Below, in pieces: positions 9,156 to 20,415 of a stretch of 64,000 bases of DNA. Position 1 is the first letter of the stretch. Each line of letters begins with the position of its first letter. Source of the DNA: Echria macrotheca (taxonomy: Eukaryota > Ascomycota > Sordariomycetes > Sordariales > Schizotheciaceae); assembly GCA_030411725.1 (NCBI GenBank), contig MU839842.1, forward strand, positions 682,001-746,000, in the 5' to 3' direction. The position numbers and the translations under genes are program-made. Below the pieces are notes generated by a model. It saw nothing but the letters and a program-made list of their open reading frames with translations. It made no database searches and was not told where the DNA came from.

Positions 9156-9986
9156 GGTAGGCTTTGAGTTGGATATGGGCGAGGGTTGGTGGGCGTTGGG
9201 GATATCGGGCACCGTGCGTTGCGCGGACCCTTGATATCGCAGATTGAAGCTGTCGTTGATCTGGTGTTGTACAATAGCTGCCAGGCTCACTGGCGTGTTT
9301 TGCCCAGGGGTTGCTGCGCAGAAAAGGTGCGGATGGGATTTGATGGTTGCGGAAGATAAGTTGCGATCGTGGGACTCGACTCCGCCATTCGGTAACGAGC
9401 CGGTTAAGGCCTTCTACTACTATTATGGTGGTGATCGCTGTGGTAGGCAAAATAACCTGTTGCATTGGGGATCTGTTTATGTAGGCGCCTGGGGATTCAC
9501 CTACCCACCTACCTCCTTACCTATTACCTGCCTACCTTGCCTGGGAATTTGTGGTCCCGGAATTTACGATTCTAGTAATAGTCCTAGCGATTGTAATGGT
9601 TCTGGCGATAGTTCCGGTGACGGTCCTAGTCCTGGGGTTTTGGAGGTAGCTAGAGCGATGGACTGTAAGGGAGAGTTTTGGACTTGGAAAAGCCTTAAAC
9701 GTAGGTAGCTAGGTACGTACTTATTTGCCTGTATGGTTACTTCAGGCGTTTTTTCCCTTACATAGGCTAGTTTTTTCCATTTTCGCAATTGTCGTTATTA
9801 TCGTTAATACGATAAGAAGCATACCTAAGTTTACAAAGTCTTTTACAGGCCTTAGGTTCTCGTGGAAAGTCCTGTACAAGTCTTATGTGAGGTTATCATA
9901 CCTAGGCTAGGCTTCTATCCTTTTACACTTTCTTGGGGTATACTCTTTTTGGTAACGGATACTGCAGTAAAGAAGACCAGCGTCCA
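9156..9986. other. AT-rich intergenic region
   Basis: From about 9560 to 9985 the base composition shifts strongly to A+T, with runs such as TTATTATCGTTAATACG and several TACCTAGGTA relatives. A phrase built on GGTCCTAG/GGTTCTGG units lies at 9560-9650. It may be old RIP-affected sequence. No gene is supported. Confidence 0.4.
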
Positions 9987-12195
9987 TTACAGGAGCAACA
10001 TGTCAGTCAGATCCCCCTTCTCCTTGGCCAACGTCCACTTCTCCGCGAGCTGTTTGAGCGCCTCTCGCCGTTGCTTCTCTTTTCCTGGCTCCAGATGCGT
10101 CAAGGCTCCGCTCGCGCCGACTCTTCGAAACCCTGGTACCCCCTCGTATCCCGGGACGCGGTGCTCGACCGGCGTCACAAGCAGAAAGAACGGACCGAAT
10201 AACAAACGCTCATTGTCTTTTTTGTTCGCCGTGACACGGTCCCATTTCAAGGGAATTGCGAAAACCTCGCCGCCGTCGTCATCGGAGCCAGGACTTATAG
10301 CCCCCTCGTCCCACCGGGTAGTCAGACAAAAGCGCGCGTCATCCTCCCCAAAATAAATAGTCCACACGCTCCCCTTTGTCCCGATGCTGGATCTCGGCAC
10401 CAGGGTCCGAGCTCGTAAGTGCAGCCACCCTCCGTGCACCCTGCCAAATGGGTTCTCCACTGTGTCTAGGTCGACGTGGAGGTCGACGTGGGCGCCGGAT
10501 GCGATGGCGAGATCTGGGCCTCGTGCCTCATAGAATTGGATAGGGCCATCGATCGACGCCCATGACCAAGTCGGGGCGCGGTAGACATCTGGACGTCTGC
10601 CAATGTAGTCGCGGTCAAGCTCCCAGCAGAGGTCATCAATGATATGCTTCCACCGGGCGCCAGCCAGATAACCAGTATTGGGAGGATGACGCAGGCTGCC
10701 GAAGTGCTGAAGGACGGGAATGGGCTCGTCTAGGTCCTTCAGCATACGAGACGCAAGGCCCGCCAGCGCCGGGAGCTTATCCTCCGGAAAAGTATGTTTC
10801 CTCCGCGAGTAGTCAATGATAACCCCATTCCATGACTGTAGAATGCCGGTCTGTTTGGCCCGCGGGCTTAACCGCCGGGGAACATTACCAGGGCCTCCTA
10901 CACATTGCCAATCCGTGTGGACAGAACAATAGTCTTCCGCAATGAATGAAGATGGACATTCGAAAGAGTTCTGTCGGTGTCCAAAGTGTAGTGTGCATGG
11001 TGAGAGATAACGCTCCTGAAATGCCCAGCCGCGGCTGGACAATGGCTCGTCTTCAAGTCTCTCGCACCTTCTCCAGTCTCCCGCATACTTCCTGGGCAGG
11101 ATAAAGACTTGAATATCCTGTCGACCCTCGTCCGTCTGAACGGGGATAGGCACATATCCGGGACGTTCGCGGTCACCCAGAAAGCCCTCGTTGCAGTTGG
11201 CCGCCCTGCTAGCTGCTATCGTGAGGAAGGCGTTTCCGTAGACGTCGCTCATGCGTGCTGCTTCCCGTGCCCAGTCATCCAGATCGTCCTGGACGATGCA
11301 GAGACTATCAATCCACAGATAGCGCATTCCCAGTTGGTGGGTTACCCAAACGGCATCCTGGAACGACTGGGGAAGCGTATTCGTCTTGACTCCTCCCATT
11401 AGCCCGTCAGCGGTGTCTCGATTCAGAGTGGTGGGCTGGACTTGTCCCCAACAATGACTGAGAGCCACGTAGTCACCCGTCAGTCCATCAGGCACAAGGA
11501 CGCACACCTCTGTGCCACTGTTTCGGATTTCAAGAATTCTGGTTGGGAGCTTGGGACGATCGGAGCACGCAGGTCGATGTGCTGTCTTGCAGTCATTGAT
11601 CCATTTTTTGATTCGCGCCAGGGCGGCGGGGGATTTTGGTGATGGCGGGACGGTCCGACCTAGTATCTTATGCGCGAGAGGGCCACCTGTTACATGGTCA
11701 GACCACAGGCTAAGGAGAGGCCGGCCGGTTGAAACTTGACGGCCAGGATGACTTACCGTCGTCGACGCAGAAGCCAAGGCCACCCATCACTCGAAACCCC
11801 CGGCCCACTTTTTTGTTTTCATGTTCAGCATATGCGACAACCTGGAACCCGTCTGAGCCATTTCTGGGCGCTAGGAAGAATCGCCATCTAGCCAAGGGAT
11901 AACCTAATAAGCCCATCTGACGCGCAGATTCGAACAGCGCCAGCGTTTCGTTGACGCATGTCTCGATAATTCCACAAAGCTCACATGTGGCGGCACTTTG
12001 TTTCAGCGACTCAAGGCTATCGTGAAAGGCGATCAGAGGGACACTGTCCAGATCGTCATAGAGGAAGAGCTGATGGCTAGTTGGATAAGTTTGAATGGGT
12101 ATTCCTGGCATTTGAGAGTGATGTCGGATTTGCGGCTTCCCGAGGACCGTAAACGCCCATAGGTCAATTTTGCTGCAGACCTGGCAGAGAGGCAT
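9987..12195 (-). CDS. HET-domain protein, two exons
   Basis: Exon 1 is 12195-11757 and exon 2 is 11686-9987; the 70-nt intron has donor GTAAGT, a CTGAC branch site and acceptor ACAG. The product is 712 residues. The N-terminus MPLCQVCSKID carries the CxxC pair often seen before HET domains. The HET domain (about residues 215-310) shows YVALSHCWG, LPQSFQDAVWVTHQLGMRYLWIDSLCIVQDD and DVYGNAFLTIAASRA. A later block with DVYRAPTWSWASIDG is the usual C-terminal landmark of this subfamily. Splicing in phase 1 joins VDDG to GPLAHKI smoothly. A TTG at 12375 extends the frame upstream but was not used. Expected role: non-self recognition and cell death after fusion, by family. Confidence 0.9.
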
Positions 12196-13452
12196 TTTGA
12201 GGTTCGCTGAGATGGATAGCCAACCCAGAGATCCGGGGTTCCTTGAGTTGAAGAGGAGCTCGATGGTTGCCTGAAACTCGGTATCGGGGCGGCCAATCAG
12301 CAACATACATCCGCCGCAGCCGCCCCTGAGGGCTCGCAGACTGCGGCAGACACGACGGCGGCTATTGAAACTCAAATGATTGGCTCAACGAATTCCAGAG
12401 AAACCGCGACGGTTTTCGAAATTTTTGTTGCTTCGGTAAGAGGCTTTGACAAAAGACATTGGGGTTTACCAGCAGCATTCCCCAAGAAAGACCATTTCGA
12501 ACTTAAGTTTTGCTCTGACCCAGTAAGGCAGGTAGATCCGGCCATGCGTATTCGGCGAACCGACATCTTGACAGTCGGTTCCACCACGATGACGTGATCA
12601 ACGGGAAGCGGAAATAAAGGAGTGCTCCTGCCGTCGCAGAGCGTGAGATCCTCCAGTTGCTCGACTGTCATCGTATTGGGAAACTCAGACCGACTGCGAA
12701 TGTGAGTTGGTGTCCGGCTCGAGCCCCATTTCCGGGCCGCCAACCATTAAAAGCCCTGCGAGATTACCGTTGGAATCGACACTGAGGAGCATGTGCGAGA
12801 TGCGGCCTATCAGTGCTCAAGGCAGATTTTCACCGAAATCTGCCCAAAACGGCTTGCATGCAGGTGCCCAACCCTGCGCGCCGATTCATGGACCCGCTCA
12901 TTCTCCTTCTTTCCTGCCACTTGCAAATTCCCTCGAAGTACAGGCCGGACCCGAATGCAACCCCAGGCGACGTGAATCGACGAAGATTCCAGCGTGGCGT
13001 CCATAGGTACTGGCCAGAGCAGTGGAATCATCACTCATGATACTAGTCCTTCAACATGCTATTTCAGGGACTTCATCAGTCCAGAACGTAGCGGGACCAA
13101 TAGGACTCCATTGGCCACAGATGCAAGCTCGTATGATGAGCTTTGCACCAGCATGTGGAATCATCGCTAGCCCCATCCCCATCTCCAACCTACGGGTGCC
13201 CGTCCAAGGTGCTGGAGCGTGGCCTGAATGCTAGCGAGGGCTGCCATCAAGGATTATAAGATCACTGCCAGTAGTTAAGTGCTAGATCGGGTCTATAGTA
13301 TGATTTGTCTTCCACTGAAGGGGGTTCCGCCCTGCCAGATTGCTGGCCTAATAAGTCTAATAAGTCGTCGATACGGAGTACCTACCTCATGCTGCTAGGC
13401 TGCTAGCAACTACAGCATCGACACCATTCACCACCACCATGATCATCCCGCC
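12196..13452. other. intergenic, no gene seen
   Basis: Promoter of the HET gene and 3' flank of the flavin-reductase-like gene. Open frames on both strands are short and have no recognisable features. Confidence 0.45.
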
Positions 13453-14166
13453 TCACAACTTCGCCTTCACTTTTGCAACCTTCACCTTGTCCATACTCCC
13501 CTCCAACCCCGCCAGCGTAACCCCATCCGCTCCCGGAATAACCATCTTAAAGGTCTCCTCCACAACGGCATACTCATAATACCCACACCGCGCAATCGGC
13601 TTCGTTTTGCGCACATCCAACCGTCCCCCCGTCAAAGCCCAGTCAGAGATATGCACCGCCACAACCCGTCCAATGACCACATCCACCGTCCCGAGTTCAG
13701 ACGCCCCCGGCAACCGTAGCGTAGAATGATGCACACACTCGAACTTGACCGGGCTGTCCTTCACCATCGGCACCGGATTGGTCCCGTCACCCGGCAAATG
13801 TGCGCTGAATTCCTTCGCAAGAGAAGCAAGCGCAAACTCATCCACCCCATGCGGAACCTGCTGCGCCGTGATATTCACCGCCTCCCGCAGATCGTATGTC
13901 GCCAGATTCCAGACGAATTTCCCCGTGGCTTCGACATTGATCACGGTATCCTTGCGCGTGGACGTGGGTGTCTGGTTGGCGGCGAACATGACGTAGGGCG
14001 GGTCGAAGGTGAGGTTGTTGAACTGGCTGAAGGGGGCGAGGTTGTGTTTTGGATCCGAGGAATCAGAGCTCGTGGTGGAGATCCACCCGATTGGCCTGGG
14101 GACGACGCATGCTTTGAATGGGTCGAAGGGGAGGTTATGTGGTGTTTTTCCGGGCAGGTATAGCAT
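13453..14166 (-). CDS. flavin reductase-like, FMN-binding split-barrel protein
   Basis: 237 residues from the ATG at 14166; an upstream GTG adds 33 residues of Pro/Ser-rich sequence and was rejected. The domain fills the protein. ACVVPRPIGWIST is the typical first strand and FMN loop, NLAPFSQFNNLTFDPPYVMF is the second signature, and KTKPIARCGYYEYAVV lies near the end. Members bind FMN and act as NAD(P)H:flavin oxidoreductases or as the oxygenase partner in aromatic hydroxylations. The substrate here cannot be assigned. It stands alone, about 8.5 kb from the phenolics cluster, so a link to it is only a guess. The three final Lys-rich residue pairs (KVKVAKVKAKL) do not form a peroxisomal SKL. 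Confidence 0.85.
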   Translation of the reverse strand: MLYLPGKTPHNLPFDPFKACVVPRPIGWISTTSSDSSDPKHNLAPFSQFNNLTFDPPYVMFAANQTPTSTRKDTVINVEATGKFVWNLATYDLREAVNITAQQVPHGVDEFALASLAKEFSAHLPGDGTNPVPMVKDSPVKFECVHHSTLRLPGASELGTVDVVIGRVVAVHISDWALTGGRLDVRKTKPIARCGYYEYAVVEETFKMVIPGADGVTLAGLEGSMDKVKVAKVKAKL

Positions 14167-14992
14167 TTTGGGAGCGGCATCTGGTGGGGGAGTTCGGGTG
14201 AAGTTGAGAGGTGAAGTCAGAGGTGAAGGTGGGGACTGGAAGTTCGGAGATAGCGATGCGGTCACTTCTCTTCAGGTTGTCAGCTGCCTGGCATCTGCCC
14301 GTATCCGCATAGTACTGACAAAAGACAAAACAGCATGGAAAACCCACTGTCGTACTTTGTTCCGTATTTAGGCAGGTACGGGACGCAGATGTACTCGGAG
14401 TGCTGCGAGTGAAGGGGGGAAGCAGTAACTATGGTATATCTTGTGTCCTGATCGTCAGCGATGGGTACTTGGTAGGTACCCCCGTTCCACAGTATCCTTG
14501 GCTGAAGAACCAGGTCCTGGCCATGTTCCGCAAGGCTGGGATGTTCAATGGTGTGCTAACGATACCCGCAGAACACTAACACGGATAGCCACTGATCCGG
14601 ATCACGGTTGTTAGCGTCATTACCTGCAGGATATCCAACTATCTGCCAATTGGATACCCTCGGTCTCCTCATTCGCCCAAGGCAACCATGCGACTCATCA
14701 GTGTTGGGCAGCAGCGGTGAGAGTGGAGCGGGGAATCCCAACGTCGGAAAGCTTTTTTCATCTCTTCATCGATCATCACCGTCATCGTCGCAGTTTTTCC
14801 CGTGTGAGACGAAAAGCCCATCCCCGGCGCACGATGCAATAGCGGCCGGCGGCTCGTCCCGCGCAACTGCCAGCTTCCGAGTGATGCAAAGGGTAGGGTG
14901 CAATTGAGGTGTTGCCAAGTCGTCACTCAGGACGAACACTTCACTTCTGCAGCTCCCGACACAAACTCAACAAGGCCCATTTCCCAGGAAGA
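14167..14992. promoter_or_regulatory. divergent promoter region
   Basis: This 826-bp region lies between the divergent flavin-reductase-like gene (minus) and the HeLo-like/ankyrin gene (plus). A CACTTCTGCAGCTCCC stretch precedes the plus start. No gene seen. Confidence 0.4.
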
Positions 14993-17848
14993 ATGGAGGC
15001 AATTGGCGCTGGTGCCGGCGTCATAGCTTTTGTCACGCTCGGTCTCCAGAGCATCAAAGTCATTGCCCAGGCTCTCTCGGCCATCAGAGATGGCAACAGT
15101 CACGTCCAAGCAGCTCTCAAGCACGTTCAAGATCTCCAATCGGTTCTCGAGAGGCTAGAGAGATGTCGCGTCCTCGTTGAGCGCCCCGACCCGGCACTGG
15201 CCGACAAAGTCAAATCCTGCGTGGACGACTTGGCTGTTATTGCTGGGAAGTTGAACGACTTGGCTATCAAGGACTCCGATGCCGCCCTTGAGAAGGGCTG
15301 GAAGAAGGCCAAAATTTTCTTGAGGGACAAAGACCTGGAGAAGGTCGGCGTCACCGTTGTGAGGCACAGCACGACACTGAATCTGTATCTCCAGGCGACT
15401 GACAGGTACGAACCATGCTGTATGTTCGTGTGACAACCGACTGACTATGAGCAGCGATATGCTTTTCGAGATTCGCAGGGACCTAGGCATTGGTGGGAGT
15501 GGCGTTGCTCTTCACGAATCGCTTAGGAACACGCAAGCCATTGTAGCGGAGCAGCACGAGACGACAAGAGTCGTCAAGGACGTCGTCATCGCCATGTCGG
15601 AGCATAACAGCGGGGCGCACGATACTATAAAAGCGGAGATGAGTTCCATTCAACATAAACTATCGACCTTCCAAACAATTCAAGACGCCCAGTCGGTCAT
15701 CGCCGCCGAGCAGACAACGCTATCGACAACTATTCAAGACGTCATGAAGAGTGTGGCGCATCAGACCATGGGGATAAAAGATGCTGTCCACGAGGCCCTA
15801 TCAAGTTCCGTCGCCTTTAACGACCACAACACAGCCAAACTGGACCGTTTGCTTGAGATGCTCTCACGCTTATCTATCGGTTACAATGGTGCCTCGAGGA
15901 CCACCGATTGCCCACCGCCTGAGCCCAAAAGCCATTTCCAGGCGTCATCACAAAATGCAGACCTGATGAAAAGTGTCCAAATTGTCCTGGACGTTCTTCA
16001 AGGGAAGAACGGAGTTTTTCTCCTTGAGCAATCATCCGACATCGTCAGGGCGTTATTTTCGTTTCTAGAAGCAACGGTTCACGAAGCCTCCAAGGAAGGC
16101 AGCACTATGTTCCTGTCAAGATACCAGGATTGGTGTGAAGCTCGTACTGAGCAAGACCTTGCCGAGCTCCGACATGACCTGGAGGTGGTTCGTGGTATAC
16201 TGATGTCCTCCTACAATGTCGCGATCAATGAACCAAGTAAGCCACAAAAATATGCGATGGTCTCCATTCTAACGTTTTTTGAGTATACACGGAAAAGAGG
16301 AAGCGGGTTTCCCTGACTCAACGGCAGCTCGAAAGAAGGTCGTACAAGCTACCGTCTGGCAACCTCTCTATTATCTCAGATACGCTGTCGGTACGAAAGT
16401 CAAATAACGGGTGTTTTGCACTAAATGGATTGGAGGAAGCCTCTCTCATGGAAAAGCAAGTCCGAGTCTACTTTCTTCCTGAACTCGATTTCGGAAAAAA
16501 GGGCTTCCAGGCTGTCATGCACCAGTCACACAACAACAGAGGCACATGGAATTCTATACCAAGGTTAACGGCTTTCAACATTCTCCCCCAAAGTTCTCGC
16601 GTCTTTAAGATCGTGAGAAGAGGCGAACTTGCAGAACTTCAGAAGATGCTTGGGTCGGGCGCAGCATCGTTATGGGACCAAGACGAATTCGGACGGTCAT
16701 TATTATTTGTGCGTTCGGTCTCCGCTGCTGCCTCAACAAGACGTAGCACTAACGTGGCTGGAGTACTCTAATGGCCAACCGGACATGTGCCGTTTCCTCC
16801 TAGAGAACGGTGCAGACGTTGATCATGTTGCTCCTCCGAGAGACTGTCCACGCCCATTATATCTCGCAACAGCATTGAACCATGTCGTATACGATTTTAA
16901 CTGCAGTCCGAGGGAGCTGAGAAGAATGAACGACTGTCGCAAACTGCTCCTTCAAGCCGGTTGCGACCCTTCATGGGAGGATAATACCTCAAGAATCCGC
17001 ACGACCTTTGATGGAGTGTTTTGTTCTGGGAATCCGGTGAGGCTGCTGGTTTTTTGACATTTCAAGTGGCCTTGATTACTAATAACGGCTTCTAGGAATC
17101 AATGAGAATATATTTTGATAATTCTCACGGAGTGATTACTCCACATACCTTGGTCGACCCTGTGCTTCGGTATACTCCGTTACTTCAGTATTGCGCAGGG
17201 CGTTACTACCCCCCATGGCATTTTAATGCATGGGATTTGGAAGGCTTGTCATCTTTGCTTCGGAGAGGTTCTGACGTCCATGCGCGTGATGCTCAGGGCA
17301 ACACCTGTCTACACATCGTTCTGAGTACTTTGCGACGGCAACTCATTTCCACAACCTGGCCTCTTAAGCTGCTTGATAATATTCAAAGCGTTCTGGTATC
17401 TTTAATCCAGCACGGCGCTGACGTCTTCGCGAGCAACGATGAAGAGGAGTCTGTCTCGATTGCAGCATACCGAGACTCCATAACAGGGCATGTCTGGGAT
17501 CTTGCTCTTGTCGACTGCGGCTTTGATGTTGTCGACTTCCGCACTGCCAAATGGCAATGGGACTCTAGCTATTACCATACCGCGGATTCAGGTGTCCTTC
17601 ATGAACTTTACACAAAGGAGATCTTTGCTTCTCTCTGGAAAGGTAGAGAGCATCTCTGTCCATACTATCAAGAGGCAATGGAATCTGAGGTGTTCTTTGC
17701 AAAACCACGGTTCTTTGCAGAACCCCGGTACGAGGTTGAGGAACGCGGATATTTTACTTATTGCGATGATACCGAGGGTTCGTGGGAAGAAGAATCGAGT
17801 GATGAAGAGGATTCGGAAGACGGAGGAGTCCCCGTGGGTGAGGCTTGA
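14993..17848 (+). CDS. HeLo-like N-terminal domain protein with ankyrin repeats, five exons
   Basis: Exons are 14993-15405, 15455-16236, 16284-16708, 16764-17036 and 17096-17848, giving 881 residues. All introns are 47-59 nt with CTGAC/CTAAC-type branch sites. Residues 1-130 (MEAIGAGAGVIAFVTLGLQS and following) match the fungal N-terminal HeLo-like domain found on STAND and ankyrin proteins. A helical, coiled-coil-prone middle follows. Ankyrin-type repeats come next: DEFGRSLLF joined by splicing to YSNGQPDMCRFLLENGADVDH, then LSSLLRRGSDVHARDAQGNTCLHI and LIQHGADVFA. The C-terminus is acidic (WEEESSDEEDSEDG). HeLo-like domains can form membrane-active oligomers in fungal immune-like signalling. 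No NACHT or NB-ARC NTPase was seen, which is unusual for the wider family. The role in non-self response is inferred, supported loosely by HET genes nearby. Confidence 0.82.
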
Positions 17849-18148
17849 CTGCGGTTAGTCAAAGAACTAGGTAAACGAGGTAGACAGTCTTTTCGCTATA
17901 TAGCCCCAGATCTTTCTGCAATTCTTATCAGGCTTTCCACATTCTCCTCCATAACAAAACAACGGATATACTCTTATCTCGATGGTCTCCGATTTGAATA
18001 TCGAGTCTAACTAAAGGCTGGCCTAGCTGATTGAGTCGAGGGCGATATTGTTGCGCAGATTGGTATCACATCTTCGACACCAAACGGCGTGCAGCAGGCT
18101 CATTAAACTGCTTCCGCATTCTTCGTTGCCAGCCTCGTGTCGGGAGTC
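17849..18148. other. intergenic; possible missed 5' exon of next gene
   Basis: A TATATAG lies at 17897-17903. An ATG at 17982 opens only ten codons. The frame just before 18149 (FFVASLVSGVM) is hydrophobic and could be part of the following gene via the acceptor GTTGCCAG, but no donor exon was found. Confidence 0.3.
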
Positions 18149-18703
18149 ATGTCGGTATACGTCAGCTTTGTTGTTCAGCAGGAGCTCAACGGCCTTATCG
18201 GTGCCTCGGACATAGCGGATTGGCTATCGAGGCCACTTGACGAGAAGGAGTTCTACAGGAAAGCCTACATTCTGACACAAGATCCGGCATTCAACCAGGA
18301 CAACCGGGATACGGAACTGTCTTCAGGTCCCCCAGTTCTTGGTGACCTTGACGCGTCCTATTTAGGCCGGGAAGTCTCGGCGTTATCGGCGGTTTTGCTT
18401 GCCACACCAGCGGGTATGCTGGGTCTATCGCTTAATATGTTCATTGTTGGCTTGGGAATCTATCTGGGTAGTGTCTACACGGGAGAGCTGATCGCGGATC
18501 TTGGAAAGTCTGGATCTCTCGGGGTTCTCGTTTTCTATCTCTTCACCGCTTTGACAGGGACATTTCTGTACTCCTTTCCTCGTCTTCTGAAAACGTCGGA
18601 GCATCACAACGTGCAGAAGAGAGCCGGAATGCAGGCTCAACTGGATACTATCCATGAGGCCATCAGAGATTATGAGAGTCAACAAGCACAAAGAACCAGT
18701 TAG
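18149..18703 (+). CDS. membrane protein of unknown function
   Basis: 184 residues from the ATG at 18149. The N-terminus MSVYVSFVV is hydrophobic and continues an upstream hydrophobic stretch, so the first membrane segment may begin in an unseen exon. A hydrophilic region (about residues 25-75, with DEKEFYRKAYILTQDPAFNQ) follows. Two strong membrane spans come after it: about 92-118 (VLLATPAGMLGLSLNMFIVG onward) and 130-150 (LGVLVFYLFTALTGTFLYSF). It ends in a short helical tail rich in Gln, Arg and Glu. No family recognised. The neighbouring ankyrin gene is codirectional, 300 bp upstream. Confidence 0.55.
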   Translation: MSVYVSFVVQQELNGLIGASDIADWLSRPLDEKEFYRKAYILTQDPAFNQDNRDTELSSGPPVLGDLDASYLGREVSALSAVLLATPAGMLGLSLNMFIVGLGIYLGSVYTGELIADLGKSGSLGVLVFYLFTALTGTFLYSFPRLLKTSEHHNVQKRAGMQAQLDTIHEAIRDYESQQAQRTS

Positions 18704-18951
18704 AGGTACATTACTTGGCCCGAAAATGAAAGACTTCTGTTCAACGGGTCCTCAGTTCAATTATTCTAGACTTACCCAATACCATGCTGATATATCCGAG
18801 CTTGAATCCTCCGAGGTAAAAATGAGCATGTCCCAATACGTCCCGAATGCCATACTACTCCACTCAATACAATGCCCATCTCAGCTCACATTTTGTTCAG
18901 GTCCCATTCATCCATCACAACAATTACCCAACTGAATCATGCCCTGTCATC

Positions 18952-20415
18952 TTAAGCCTCGGGCTTCCGACCAAAAGCATACCGCAAGACGTAATACCCA
19001 TGATACTTCCTGTTCCGCAGCGCCTTGCGCAGATCCGCCAAGAACGGCCGATACTCCTCCGCCGGCCAGTTGAGCACATTATGCCACAGCAGGAGCGTAT
19101 ACCCTTCGAGATCGTTCTCAAGAGTCGCATGCACGAGACGGCCGACCTCGGCGAGTTTCGGGTCGAGCGGCCATCCACCCACGGGCACCTAAGGTATCCG
19201 ATCAGCACCAGACCACTCTTATATCCCGCTCGAAAGGGAAAATCTGAAAAAAAGAAGAGAAAAACAGAAAAAAAAAGAGGAAAAATTACCTTGAAAGTCC
19301 GAACCTGCACATCAACAAACCCCGCCTCCTCAAGACTCCTGCGCTGCAAATCATCCGCGACAACGGTAAACGACGCCCCCGTTTTTCTCCCGGACAACTC
19401 AAACAGCTCACTCCACTTCTCCATCGCGGCCACGCCCTCGGTCGTCCCGTCGTCGCTGCGGAAGCGGACGTCGATCTCGCAGTCCTGGATCCAGCCGGTG
19501 CCCGGGCGGAGGACGCGGTAGGCCTCCTTGAAGAGGGCGGTCCAGTCGGAGATGGCGCCGAAGAGGTAGCGCACGTGGACGAAATCAAAGGAGTCAGGAG
19601 TGTAGGTCCAGGGGAGGACGGTGGCGTCGTCGACTTCGAATTTCATGTTGGGCGGGATCCAGGTCGGTTGCATGGGCGAGAGGTCGGTGCCGATTACCTG
19701 GGCTTCGGGGTGTTCGTCTGCGAAGTCACTGTATTTTTATTAGAGGTTTTTTTTCTGATGTTGTTTTGTTTTGAGAGGGGAGACACTGGACGGCATGGCG
19801 TTCGTGCGTATAGTTACGGCTTGTGAGTACGAGTGAACTGATGGCGAGGAGTGTATGATACAATAGGATGGGTGGTGAAATTGCCTAGGAAAGATACCCA
19901 TGAAAGGAGGGTAAGGGGTCGAAGAGAAAACTTACATTGCCCAAATTCCCGTCCCCGTGCCAATGTCAATCACGTTCTTGACATCCTCGGGGATGGGCGC
20001 GAGATAGAGCTTGCCGTCCAGCAAAACCGTCAGATAATGGTGGCTTGTCAATGTCAGATTCGCTGGTCTCATTTCAGAGGGAGCGTTACGCACGTCAGAT
20101 CAACAGACTGCTGCTGCTGCCCGTCGTTTGGCGTAAAGTAGTCGGTCGGGTGACGGGCGCTGTGGAACGTCCGCCCCTGAATGGCACGGTACTCGAGCAC
20201 GCTCGACGAGATGGACGCCGTCGAGCTCTCCCTAACAACAAGAAAAGGGGTTAGCTTTGGTGGTTTGGTTCGCCGTTGCCAAGTCCACCCGTCTTTCTTC
20301 CCGCGATCGCATTGACCCACCCGCCAGACGGGTTGGCGCGGAAAACTTACACATCATTAAAGTCGACATCCTCGTCGCCGAAGGGCCTCGCGACGATGTC
20401 CGCTGTACCAGACAT
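18952..20415 (-). CDS. LaeA/UMTA-like SAM-dependent methyltransferase, five exons
   Basis: Exons are 20415-20351, 20231-20094, 20043-19936, 19728-19290 and 19188-18952, giving 328 residues. Introns are 119, 50, 207 and 101 nt, all GT-AG. The SAM-binding site is VIDIGTGTGIWAIDFADEHP, which spans a splice junction, followed by VIGTDLSPMQP. Further on are FDFVHVRYLFGAI and EAYRVLRPGTGWIQDCEIDV. The N-terminal SSVLEYRAIQGRTFHSARH is typical of the LaeA/UMTA group of fungal methyltransferases. LaeA itself governs secondary metabolism, but the many paralogues mostly have unknown substrates. It lies 2.3 kb from the phenolics cluster and transcribes away from it. A global-regulator role is not implied by sequence alone. 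Confidence 0.87.

Noticed and set aside
8847..9290. Minus frame of 147 codons over the repeat-peptide region
   Set aside because: Starts only at GTG, and the repeat differences are less often silent on this strand. Kept as an alternative, not annotated.
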